In this document: positions 54,701 through 64,000 of the stretch, piece by piece
How the letters are laid out: each line of letters begins with the position of its first letter
Numbering within the stretch: the first letter of the stretch is position 1
DNA from: Ciona savignyi
Taxonomy: Eukaryota; Chordata; Ascidiacea; Phlebobranchia; Cionidae
Reading direction: 5' to 3'
Assembly (NCBI GenBank): GCA_000149265.1
Contig: CH003129.1
Span: forward strand, 611,011-675,010
Length of the DNA stretch: 64,000 nucleotides
Program-made: the position numbers and the translations under genes
The notes under the pieces: generated by a model
The model's input: only the letters and a program-made list of their open reading frames with translations
Database searches by the model: none
Told to the model about the DNA's origin: nothing

Positions 54701-57700
54701 CGTACTGAACATTATTTTTTTGTAAAACCTATCATGTCTGCACGCTATATGTTTCTGTATGCAAAAATGACCCCTTTCCAGGGTTACCTATCTAACTTAT
54801 AACACTTGGTGTATATTATACAGTAAAACGTGTGTTTTTGCAAGCAGAAATTGTTGGGTTTTTGATTCCGACTTAACAATTCAAACTTGTAATCCATGCT
54901 CTCCGGGTTAAGTATTTATGTTGGTGTACAAAAAACAACAACAAAAAAACAAAAAATACCCAAACATGTTTTAAATGTTTAACTCGATTAAAACATTTTT
55001 TGTGTTTTTACAATAGGTGTAAAAAGACCAATTGTTTGATATAGGTTTAAGGAATTGATGTTTGTTGGGTTACAAATAAATATACCACATACACGCACGC
55101 TTTTAAATGTTTCATGGCCTGTAGATTAGGGAATAAAACAGTTTATATGTAGGAAAAATATTTGTAAGTATGTGCTTTTTTATGAGTCGGGTTGACGAAG
55201 CTAATGCCCTGTGACTCTTATTTGATACACCATTTTGAACGGCATATTCCATTTATCACTGATCCATAGAAACGCTGTAAAGTGTTTATTGACCTTTATA
55301 TAACCAAGGGATTTATTTTACACGCATATGCTCCTATTCATAACCACATTGTACAAAAAGTAACCGCAACATTGCATGGCATTTCAGGGCGCATTTGTTG
55401 GCTTACTGAGCGGACTTGCAGTCTCTATTTGGGTCTATGTTGGAAGTAAGACTTACCCACCCGCTGCCGAGTTTGCTAGGAGATTGCCCTTAGATCAAAG
55501 CGGATGTCCCGTGGTACGTTTGACTTGTTTTTACACTAACTTTGCTGTGTGTTTAAAACATTTATATGTGTTTTCTTTAAATTGATTATACAGGTTAAAA
55601 TAGGATTGCAACTAGAGTAATAAGAAGTATAGATCAGGCGTTTTGGCCGTCGGAAGGTTTGTGTCTTCGGGGCAGAATAATTGGCGGTTATCGTCAAAAA
55701 ATGGAATAAACTAGGGCAATAGGAACGTCTAAAGCATATACATCAAACTGCAATTTACCCGGCATTAATTTTAACGTTGAACGACCATTTGAACCCACTG
55801 GATTAGATTAATTAGGTACCCTGCTCAAAAACACATTCACAAAAACTACTGGCTGAATACCTGCTGGTTAGTGCGTAGCCATTCAGCCAAAACGTTGTAT
55901 AAAAGGTTGCAACGTCAAAATTGGCTAACTATTGAGTTTTGTGCCTGGGTAAGGCACTTAATCGTCCAACCCAGTGATTTCATGGGTCCTACAAAAAGTG
56001 AAGGAAGATGTCAATTATATAGAACACACTGCAATAGCTCAGACAAACGGCGATGGGCGATAGGTAATCTGACGATTGCTTGTGTGAAAAGGCACCTTGC
56101 GTTTTTTCCATTCACGAAATAAAACACGAACAGACTGCAATAAAACAAGTTGGCCTTAAAAACATAGTTTCCAAAGTAATTAATACATATAAGGTGTGTC
56201 ACTTATTATTTTGTACATATTTTGAATTGGTTTCTGTCACCCTTTTACATTGTGCCAGTATATTTTATGAGGTTGTGATGAATGAATAATAGGCTGGTTT
56301 GTTTTGGACACGATGCTATTGTAGCATAGCTGTTTTACGACCCTTATTTTCTGGTAAACGGAGAGGATTTTACAAATAAGTTCATCTTTTATGCAGGTGA
56401 ACATTTCAAGTAACGCGACCGTCCCGTCAACGATAGCATTAAACATGTCAACCGCAATGATGACCACCACCGTGGCACCGGAGATTCCTGCGATTGCAGA
56501 TTTTTATTCGATCTCCTATGTTTACTACAGCTGTATCGGCGTCGGGACAACATTAGTTATCGGACTTTTACTGAGCCTACTAACATGTGAGACAAATGAG
56601 ATTTGAATAACCTCATTAGTACTGATAGCTCTAGGGACAGCGGGCCAACCGTTATGGATTTTCCCATGTTGGCATTCAGTCCAAAACATCAATCTAATCG
56701 AAATCCCTGAAATATTTTTATGTTCTATACATAACTCTTTCTGTTTTACTAAGCTTAGTTTCGAGGCCATAATGGTCTCGTCACGAATAGTCTTTGTATA
56801 CAGAAATATGTATATGTATCGTTCACCTGATCCATTTGACACAAGGCCGCCCACCTTCCTTCTAGCCTAATTTGAACACCTAAAGCAAAAGTCGCTAAGC
56901 TGACTTTGCTTTTAATATACAAGTGGATTAAACGTTTTGTGTGGCCAAATGGTTCACGCGACCAGTTTCTACACAGAATTCTAGTCTTAGTACAGAGAGC
57001 ATCGCGGTTTTGAAATTTCCTTGAAAATCAATTTTAAAAGAAAAAACTTTAATATTCATACGGTACCAAGTTTAAAACAAGGATATATGTGCACACAGGT
57101 GGATGGCGCGAGCGTAAAAACGTGAATCCACTCTTTGTCACATCACTTTTCGACCACGAGTTATTGGGTTGGCTTCCCGAATCGTTTAGGAGATGCATGA
57201 GGTGTCAAGCGGGAGAGAATTATCGGAACTGGTCATCTGATATTGACGATTTAAAGGTAGAGTTTGACATATAGTAAACACTTGTAGTTCTTTTTTTTAT
57301 TTATTTATATAATTAAACATAAAGATTGCAGTTGACTCGGTGACTTTTCGGTCTTTCGCTGCATCCTTTGCTGTACAGTACTATACTTTACTGTATATAT
57401 TGTTGTCGTTTGTAAAATTGTGATGTCAGCATAAATTTTAAAATAAACTTACTAAACTAACTAACATCAAAACTACCTTCACTTTCGTACGTTTGGTACG
57501 TATGAGCTCTAGATTTGAGGGCTTTAGATTACTTAAACACTTTTTAATACTCTTCATGTGTTTTAAAGGCCAAAGTTTTGCCGAGTGGGTATTTGAACCG
57601 TCGCATTTAATTACAAGTGCGGATTTATAATTAATGGGAAGAAGACCGTGTACTTTGCATTGTAGCCGCATTGAAAAAGTAAAATATGAATATAATTAGT

Positions 57701-58218
57701 AAATGCCTAATTGGCCTTGGGGAAACAGTAATTTATCTTCTAATACATCAGTGAAATGGTTTTCAGATGAACGTTATTGATCGATTTTGATAAATCATGG
57801 CCAGCTTACCTCTAATTCCACATTTCATTAATTTAGGAGGCATAAATCAATGCTCAAAAACTAAAACGAATGTGTTTAAAATTGCAGTTTGTTCTGTCAG
57901 ATTTATTATTTACTTATAGTGAACATTTTTATTCACCTAACAATTGTGGAATAAAAATGAACATAAATAATCATCATCATTGTTCAAAAATAATAAAAGT
58001 AGATCTTTGTGTATTGAATGTGCATCCATGCGTGTAAGTCGCGCGTAAAACCAATCTAATAATTCTATATTTAGGCTGATGCATATGAAAAGGAAAAGTT
58101 CACGCCGATGAAGCACTACCTTCCAGGAATAGAAAAAGTAGAAACAAATGCAAGTACTGAGCCCAATCCTCGGAAAGATTCAATTAATTCTGAAACAAAT
58201 ATCACATCAAAGATCTAA
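48752..58218 (+). CDS. SLC5-family sodium-coupled solute symporter (SMCT/SMVT-like)
   Basis: Fifteen exons give 643 residues: 48752-48897, 49253-49363, 50075-50165, 50417-50534, 51366-51433, 51499-51653, 52770-52910, 53135-53264, 53471-53559, 53739-53842, 53905-54065, 55388-55513, 56397-56586, 57099-57256, 58075-58218. All junctions are GT/AG and in phase. The start is the first ATG of a typical N-terminus ([28 protein letters not shown]). [17 protein letters not shown] and [17 protein letters not shown] are hallmarks of the SLC5A5/6/8/12 branch; [20 protein letters not shown] and [18 protein letters not shown] (sodium-site region) follow. Three N-glycosylation sites (NIS, NAT, NMS) lie in the last large extracellular loop. 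The C-terminus SKI fits a class I PDZ ligand, as in related monocarboxylate transporters. Monocarboxylate, multivitamin or iodide transport cannot be separated by eye. Confidence 0.93.
50950..51235 (-). mobile_element. Decayed SINE in symporter intron 4
   Basis: CGTCATATTACCTCGCG, ACATCAGGTGCTAATGCAATG, GGTCCACTGG and AGTGCCCATCAAGC keep the reversed SINE order with many changes. Confidence 0.5.
51715..51960 (+). mobile_element. Decayed SINE in symporter intron 6
   Basis: GGACAAGGCACTTAGCGGAC, CATAACACAATGCAATAGC, TAATCTGACGATTGCCCG and TTTTATCCTATCC are in forward order; part of the body is duplicated. Confidence 0.65.
52640..52740 (+). repeat. Second tRNA-like (class II) sequence in symporter intron 6
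   Basis: GTGTAGCCGAATGTTAACACG resembles an A box of a Leu/Ser-type tRNA and AAGTTCGAAACCCTC a B box, about 75 bases apart. Similar A-box words occur at 56940 (TGTGGCCAAATGGTTCACGC) and 62963 (TGTGTGGCCGAATAGTTAAC). The stems do not fold into a convincing tRNA, so it is probably a second, decayed SINE family. Confidence 0.4.
54138..54435 (+). mobile_element. Best-preserved full-length SINE copy
   Basis: Head GTCCGGCCCGTTAGTCTAAC with the A box, CTTTCAATCGAAAGG anticodon-arm-like hairpin, B-box-like GATGCGAAACTGGTC, then the body, and a tail ending CCTATCCTATCCTT. It lies in symporter intron 11 in the gene's orientation. Useful as the reference copy for the family. Confidence 0.9.
55850..56120 (+). 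mobile_element. Decayed SINE in symporter intron 12
   Basis: GGGTAAGGCACTTAATCG, GAACACACTGCAATAGCTC, GTAATCTGACGATTGC and CCATTCACG in forward order. Confidence 0.65.
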
Positions 58219-59535
58219 AATAAAATTGAACGAACTATATTATAAAGATTTCGTTTACACTTTTAACATACAGCTTTTGCATTTTTGCTTACATACACAC
58301 TTCATTTTTTCTGCAACTTTGTTTTAACTTGGGTTAACGTTGAAAGTAAAGATTTTTTCACTTTTTCATTTATCTCTACTTCGCTTTTAAATTCCTGAAA
58401 TAAGGGTTTAGTCTTTAATTTTTTATGCTCGATTTTAATTTTTAATTTTAATCCATTTTGATGCAGTTGTATAGGCTATATAAAAAAGGCATAGCTTTTG
58501 CAATACCCCCAAATCTGTGTATTGCGTTTTAATACGTGATAAACATAAAACCAAAAATAGTAAGTGTTTTGTAATTTCATGGGTTAAAGAAACGTCGTCC
58601 CTATCGTTTCAAAGTAACCGATTGAAGTAAGGTATTCTATAGCAAGACGTAGGATTAATTATGCCACATAACATTTAACGATTATTTAAACAGTCAATAG
58701 CTATTGAGGCTTTAATATACACGTAAGCTATAAATCAGTATAGGTAAGGTTGTGCGCACATTTGTGCAGCCCACTCTACATTTCCTGGTAAACCGTTGAC
58801 ACCACGTAGGGCTTACGTCACTAATGGTAGATTGATAGTAACAGTGCATGCACTGTGTATACTGACCTGAGAAGGACACGTTTATTCACTTGAAGATAAT
58901 ATCTCTCACGATTGTAAGGATTGCAAACTACTGGTTTAACGTACCAGGTGTAGTGTGCTTGTAACATTGGCAGTTATAAGATTAAGCGAAGGCGTGCGCG
59001 GCAAACGAAACAACAAAACGTAAAGCAAATAACCAGAGCACAAAGGGAACAGCGCAATTTCAAGCTTGAAGAGCATATGTAGCAGCGTGATTAAAAACTG
59101 GAGATAGACGACAGATTGTGATGAAGCTTAATAAGAAAGCTTTAGAAGCTCCTTCAATCGACCAGTGACCAGGAAAGGACAAGCGTGATCGATAGCGAGG
59201 TTACCGAAATATTGAGCCTTTGAAACGAAACTTTAATCGCCGCGATTCTCCTTTTTCTTCTGAGAGCTAGTGAGAGAGAACGTGCATTATTCCCTCATAT
59301 TATACCGAGCTTATGCCAGGCGGGTTGTTTGGTTAAATTCGTTTTGTGTTGAGATTGTAAATGTCAAATGCTATAACCGATTGCTGTGATTCGTGCAGGC
59401 TAAGTAAGGTAATACGGCAGTTAATTTTTCCGATATTGACAGCTACGTGCTTTGCGCTTTTCGCAATTAAGTGTAGTTCCATTTTTGCACTAAGCGGTCG
59501 CGAAGCTCGTGAAAGAAGTTTAACTGCAAAGCAAG
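58219..59535. other. Intergenic, promoter side of the G-gamma gene
   Basis: AT-rich. AATAAA directly after the symporter stop (58220) is too close to be a likely poly(A) signal. The ORF at 59361-59549 overlaps the G-gamma start in another frame and is not supported. Confidence 0.45.
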
Positions 59536-61692
59536 ATGGGAGACGTTGAAGAAGACCCGTTTCTTTTGATGAACGCAGATGAGTTGAAGGTCTTTATTGA
59601 TCAGCTCAAACGAGAATCTGCATTAGACCGCACGAAGGTATAATATTGTGCATTACGACTACAAAGAGTATCTTTTTTGATGACGAAACTATGACCAGAT
59701 AGTCTTTGGGGCGCTTTTAAGTCAACCGATGATTGTTGATACAACCATCTTTTAAGTCAGCTGTTTTTAAGCTGGTCAAACACTTATTTTACTGGTTTTA
59801 TGATGTTTTATTCCACATAAAGTATTATGTGCTTTTAAACTGTGTATTCTGACTGTAAATGCGGTACTGTTTAAAAGTAAATAATTTTATCTGATTAATC
59901 CAAAATCTTTAGCAATGGTGTGTGGTTTGCAACGTCAAGCCTAAATAAACATCGGATAAAGCGAAATTTTAACCGCTATCTACACCTGGAGGGCATTTAG
60001 TTGTTTGTTAAACTCGTCACCTGTTTGGTTAAAATTCAATTCGCTATGTTGGTCGGCCAATTATAACCTGTACGAACCTCATTATTGATAGAAAAACTAG
60101 AAACTAGGTCAGCGTCTGTACGTGCATTTCAACTAACGATCACTCATGAGAATCAATTTATGCCATGCTTGTTGGAGTAAAACCGCTAAAGCGGGTTTCA
60201 CGGCTTGAAGATTTTGCAAGGGCTCTACATGATTATTCCCACCGTTGGTTGAATATTGACCCCCTGGGTGTCGGTACACCTGTTTATCATGCCAATTTAT
60301 GCTTTACGTAAGGGCTTTTTATAAATTTTGGTCATTTAAAATTTCTATACAAAGTGTTGCAATGTCAAATCCTGAAACGAAGAGGCTCTTACTTCTTTGT
60401 GGATTAACTGTCTCTTATGCAATGTGCAGAGAAAAGCTGCCTAAATTATTCAAACGCTAAAACGGTACAGAAGCAGGTGCGGTTTGGAACGCAGTGACAA
60501 ACCAAGACAATTCACCTCTAAAAGCGATACCTTATATCATTTGCTTGCACTTTTACGTCAAGTAACTAAAAACTGACTTTAGCAATTAGCGATTTGACTA
60601 ACAAATCGACCGAAGGATTGTTAACGTTGGTTTATGGATTTCAATATTGTACGTATACAAATACAATACGTGTACAATCGGTTTAGAGCCCAATATTTTT
60701 ACCTTTTCGGTTTATCTGTCTCATGACCCCAAAGTATTCTTATTTATTAGACTACATTAATCTTAATTCACAAACGCGTGGGAAAATACAATACTAATTG
60801 CCAACCCGGCAAAGGCACTTGCGTGTGTGTTTGTAACCTAAAACAAAATATATAGTATGAATCACGAAGGCTAGCTTTTATCATAATAAACAGGTGCACA
60901 ATAGTGGTGCTGCCGCACTACTTAATATGTAGTTGCAATACGTGATTGTTGGGCCTACAGATTAACGTATAATGAAGCAGGAAAATAGCTTCCAGCTATA
61001 GTTCCATTTACATTAACGTATACAAGTCTGATGCGGGTTCCGCCCTGTTTACATCTTATCTATTGATCCGACGTCGCTATCTTAAACACGGCATCAATAA
61101 TGTACCAGATACGCTTATCGTTTGCACAATTGCATTTGTATACATTTCGTATCGAATATTCAGGTTTTGTTTTTGAATCGGCTTACTTTTTAATAACAAT
61201 TGATTGAAGGGTATCGTTCCACCAACAATTAATTTGGCAAATAAAACCCCACGGTAATCGTATAAAAACGAACATGGTAAATAAAACAACTTGTTAGTTC
61301 GATCTATGTTGTTAAAATAATGAACAATTAGGTGACGAAACAACGAAAATGCAGAATTAAAATACAAAGCAATAAAAAATACACCGTAAACCATATTACC
61401 ATAATGAGTAATAGTGGCCTACTGCCCAATTTTAGCTTTTATCGCAAGACTAGTTTCCTTCATCATTTGCCAGCAAAGAAAATTGAACTATTAACTTGTT
61501 TTTTAACAAGTCATGTTTGTTTCCAAAAACTATTAACTGAGTCTAACTTTGAACATTTTTTTGCAGACTTCGGAGGGAAGCAAGGTTATGATGACGTACA
61601 TTCAGGAAAATATGCCGACCGACCCTTTACTTATAGGGATTGATTCCAAAACGAATCCGTTCATAGAGAAAAAAGATTGTGTAATATTTTAA
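59536..61692 (+). CDS. Heterotrimeric G-protein gamma subunit with CVIF prenylation box
   Basis: Two exons, 59536-59637 and 61567-61692, join in phase 0 and give 75 residues, the usual length of gamma subunits. Gamma subunits form an obligate dimer with G-beta and anchor it to the membrane. The N-terminal half is the coiled-coil helix (ADELKVFIDQLKRESALDRT). The second exon shows YIQENMPTDPLLIGI and TNPFIEKKDCVIF, the conserved DPLL-G-NPF region, ending in a CaaX box. The overall look (DQLKRE, ENxPxDPL, short acidic N-terminus) is nearest to transducin-type gamma, but assignment to one vertebrate paralogue is not possible. CVIF is the CaaX box known from R-Ras2/TC21 and may accept either farnesyl or geranylgeranyl. 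The intron position, just after the helix, is the family's usual one. AATAAA lies at 62262. Confidence 0.93.
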
Positions 61693-63401
61693 CAGTACAC
61701 GGTAGGCCTAAACTGTTCCCGGTTCCCTTTTTATCCCATCAAAATTAAATACATTGAAAATTTAAACAGCTATAACGCTGTGAAAGAAAATACAGCTTAC
61801 CACATAGTAACCTTATGACAAACAGTAATTAAAGATTTATAGTGTTTAAAACGAAATTAAACATATGAACTTACCAGTTACCTCGTGACTTTGTGTAATA
61901 CTGTCCTTTTCGTTTTCAATCCCGTTTGTTTTAATCCACGCTGTACCTAATCCCCATTTTAATGTTCACTATTAACTTTACCGGACTAAGCTGTCGTCCG
62001 TACAGTCTTAGTTGCAGATCAGTTGCTTTTATGACGAAACAAGAATCATTTTGTTACTGAGCTGTATGGAAATCACATTATATTTTTAAACACTGTGTAA
62101 TTTTATTTGTATGGGTTGTAGGTTTCGATAAATATATATACTCAGTAACTACGTTTCCGTTTATTTTTTTCTATTTTACAATACTGGTAAACTTAAACTG
62201 AACATTTATCTACTTTTCGAACGTTTTATTAAATTGGCCCGGTACTCTGTTCACGCCAAATAATAAAGCAAGTTATATTAAACTATGTGGTGGTACGATT
62301 TGTTTTTTTTGCATTTAGAGTCACGATTTTTACATTTTAATTTATCTTGGATTAGAATTTGGTGGGTGCTATTGATGACCAGCAAGGCGGTTTAGAATGT
62401 CGAATTAACCTCGTGTTTTAAATAAGTTTAAGAAGCAGCTTTAAGGTACTTAATGCGTAGTTAAACCTTACATGCATGTCAGGACGACGGTAAACGTTAC
62501 AGCTCGGAGACAAGGAAAACTGGCTAAAGTAAGTTGGGTTCTAAGATTCGAAGTTAAGTCCTAAATGCAATCGACGAGTTAAAAAAACGAAAGAGTTGTC
62601 TAAATTGTGTATACACGCACGAGTGTTTTTTAGTATACTATTTTCTGCAATGAAAGGATTTTTTAGTTAATTTGATCCTAGCTGCCATACTTTTTTTCTA
62701 ATTGAGCACTTTGCGAATTGTTGTTTCTGAGAAACCTATAGAGATTTTCTTAGCAGGCCGAAACCGAATAAAAAGGCCGACACGATTTGGTGCAAGTAGA
62801 GTGAACAATAAAATTGCGAGAATACAACTGTAGTTGACTATGAGTTCTAGTGTATAATCAGCCTGACACATAAAGCTACCACAGGATTTTACCACTAAAT
62901 GACGTAAGTGAAATAAAACTTGCCGACCCAAGAATAGAATACATTGATTTTTTGAACTGTTGTGTGGCCGAATAGTTAACACGACCGATTCATATACCAC
63001 TCATTATAATATAAAAGAATAAAATACGTTGCTACAAGATGATGATGTAGCAGATTGTCCCGTATAAATATAGTATAAACTGAAACCAATCAATGAGAGC
63101 TGTCGTTGTTTTTCGAAAAACTTTTCGGCGGGACGGGTTAAAAGTAGAACACAATGCAATTGTCTATTAAGAAAATGGCGTGGTATTGTGACGTAGGTTT
63201 CGTTTTTCATTTCCCAAGAACAGAGACTATACCGGCTATGACCCGATCAAATGTTCACACTACGCATCCTTGCTTTACAATTGGTATCAGTTTCAGTAGG
63301 CCTATATTGAATACGATCTGGTATAAGGTAGCCAAGAAACAACACCAAAAGAAGTAAAACTGCCCACTAAAACTATGGAAACCAAGTCTAATCCTACCCT
63401 A
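61693..63401. other. 3' region of the G-gamma gene and intergenic sequence
   Basis: No supported gene. AATAAA at 62262-62267 may end the G-gamma transcript. ORFs at 62698-63000 (minus) and 63154-63357 show no recognisable features; the first overlaps a tRNA-like word at 62963. Confidence 0.5.
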
Positions 63402-63545
63402 AACAGGTTCTACTGAAACGTGTGAATCATACCCAATACAATAGCTCCGGTAAACCGAAGGTGTGCGTGAGGTTATCTGACGATTGCCGATGTGTTCACC
63501 CCCTTGGTTTCCCTATTCAAAGGGTTATTAATATAAATATCTTAT
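63402..63545 (+). mobile_element. SINE 3' fragment
   Basis: GGTTCTACTGAAACGTGTGA, ACAATAGCTCCGGTAAAC, GAGGTTATCTGACGATTGCC and a decayed tail; head missing. Confidence 0.75.
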
Positions 63546-63741
63546 TTATGTTCCTAATCTTTATATTAGTGTGTTGTTTCCCTTCGTTCCTATTTCCCTA
63601 GTTTTAGTTTTCTTCATGACGAAGATGGCATAATAGCAAAGACGTGATAAACAGCATTGCTTATAAGCTCAAAAGGATAGGTTAATGCTACTGTGGGAAA
63701 ATAGTGAAGAAACTAAATGGAGGGAAAGGGGAAAGCGGAAA

Positions 63742-63897
63742 GGAGGGAAACTGCACACTAAAATGAGGATTAGGGCATTGGAGTTAGTTTTAAACATGGG
63801 ATGGGGGTTAAGGCTAGTTCTGGCGTTAAGATTAGTGTTTGGGGCAGGGTTAAAATAAGTTTGAATAGTTTGTGTGAGCAGTTTACCCTCCCTCCTT
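63742..63897. mobile_element. MITE with GGGAAACTGC ends, copy 2
   Basis: Opens GGAGGGAAACTGCACACTAA and closes GTGAGCAGTTTACCCTCC. The interior GGCATTGGAGTTAG and GGGGCAGGGTTAAAAT is the inverse of the copy at 20954-21102. A lone end also occurs at 63357 (AAACTGCCCACTAAAAC). Confidence 0.75.
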
Positions 63898-64000
63898 ATT
63901 GCCCGGAAAATAGTCACCTACGGTAAACTAAAAAAAACTCTTTGTCGCTTGATTATAGATAGGTTAGTAATGGGAATACATTTTCTAATTTTCAGAACGA

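Overview
The window looks like nuclear DNA from an ascidian tunicate, most likely a Ciona-type sea squirt. It is AT-rich. Its genes are chordate-like and split by short introns. Several start codons sit just downstream of a pyrimidine-rich stretch plus AG, as expected for spliced-leader trans-splicing. A tRNA-derived SINE with a TATCC-type tail recurs more than twenty times; it resembles the composite Ciona SINE known from the literature, though I could not run a comparison. The species call is an inference.

Layout: 0.1-6.8 kb (minus), the 5' part of nucleoporin NUP133, running off the left edge. 7.1-7.55 kb (minus), an intronless selenoprotein H gene with an in-frame UGA and a recognisable SECIS element, directly upstream of NUP133 in an apparent operon. 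11.8-12.4 kb (plus), a 69-residue secreted peptide precursor with a TATA box and a poly(A) signal. 17.2-21.3 kb (minus), a complete RABL3 gene. 25.7-28.3 kb (plus), an alpha-1,3-fucosyltransferase-like GT10 enzyme. 30.5-33.4 kb (plus), a secreted protein with a C-type-lectin-like C-terminus. 36.3-44.8 kb (plus), a type I membrane protein with one CUB domain and a proline-rich tail. 48.75-58.2 kb (plus), a 15-exon SLC5-family sodium/solute symporter. 59.5-61.7 kb (plus), a two-exon G-protein gamma subunit with a CVIF prenylation box.

Between and inside the genes lie many mobile elements. Five hAT-type non-autonomous elements have identifiable 8-bp target duplications, two of them inserted into SINEs. 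There is a TTAA-flanked foldback element, a composite inverted array built from units of about 335 bp around a palindromic GGGGAATTCCCC core, and a 31-bp minisatellite whose units copy the 5' splice site of NUP133 exon 2.

The genes do not form one pathway. The only functional linkage I infer is the SELENOH-NUP133 operon. Three splice junctions (fucosyltransferase exon 1/2, CUB exons 2/3 and 4/5) do not join in frame at the best canonical sites and are flagged.
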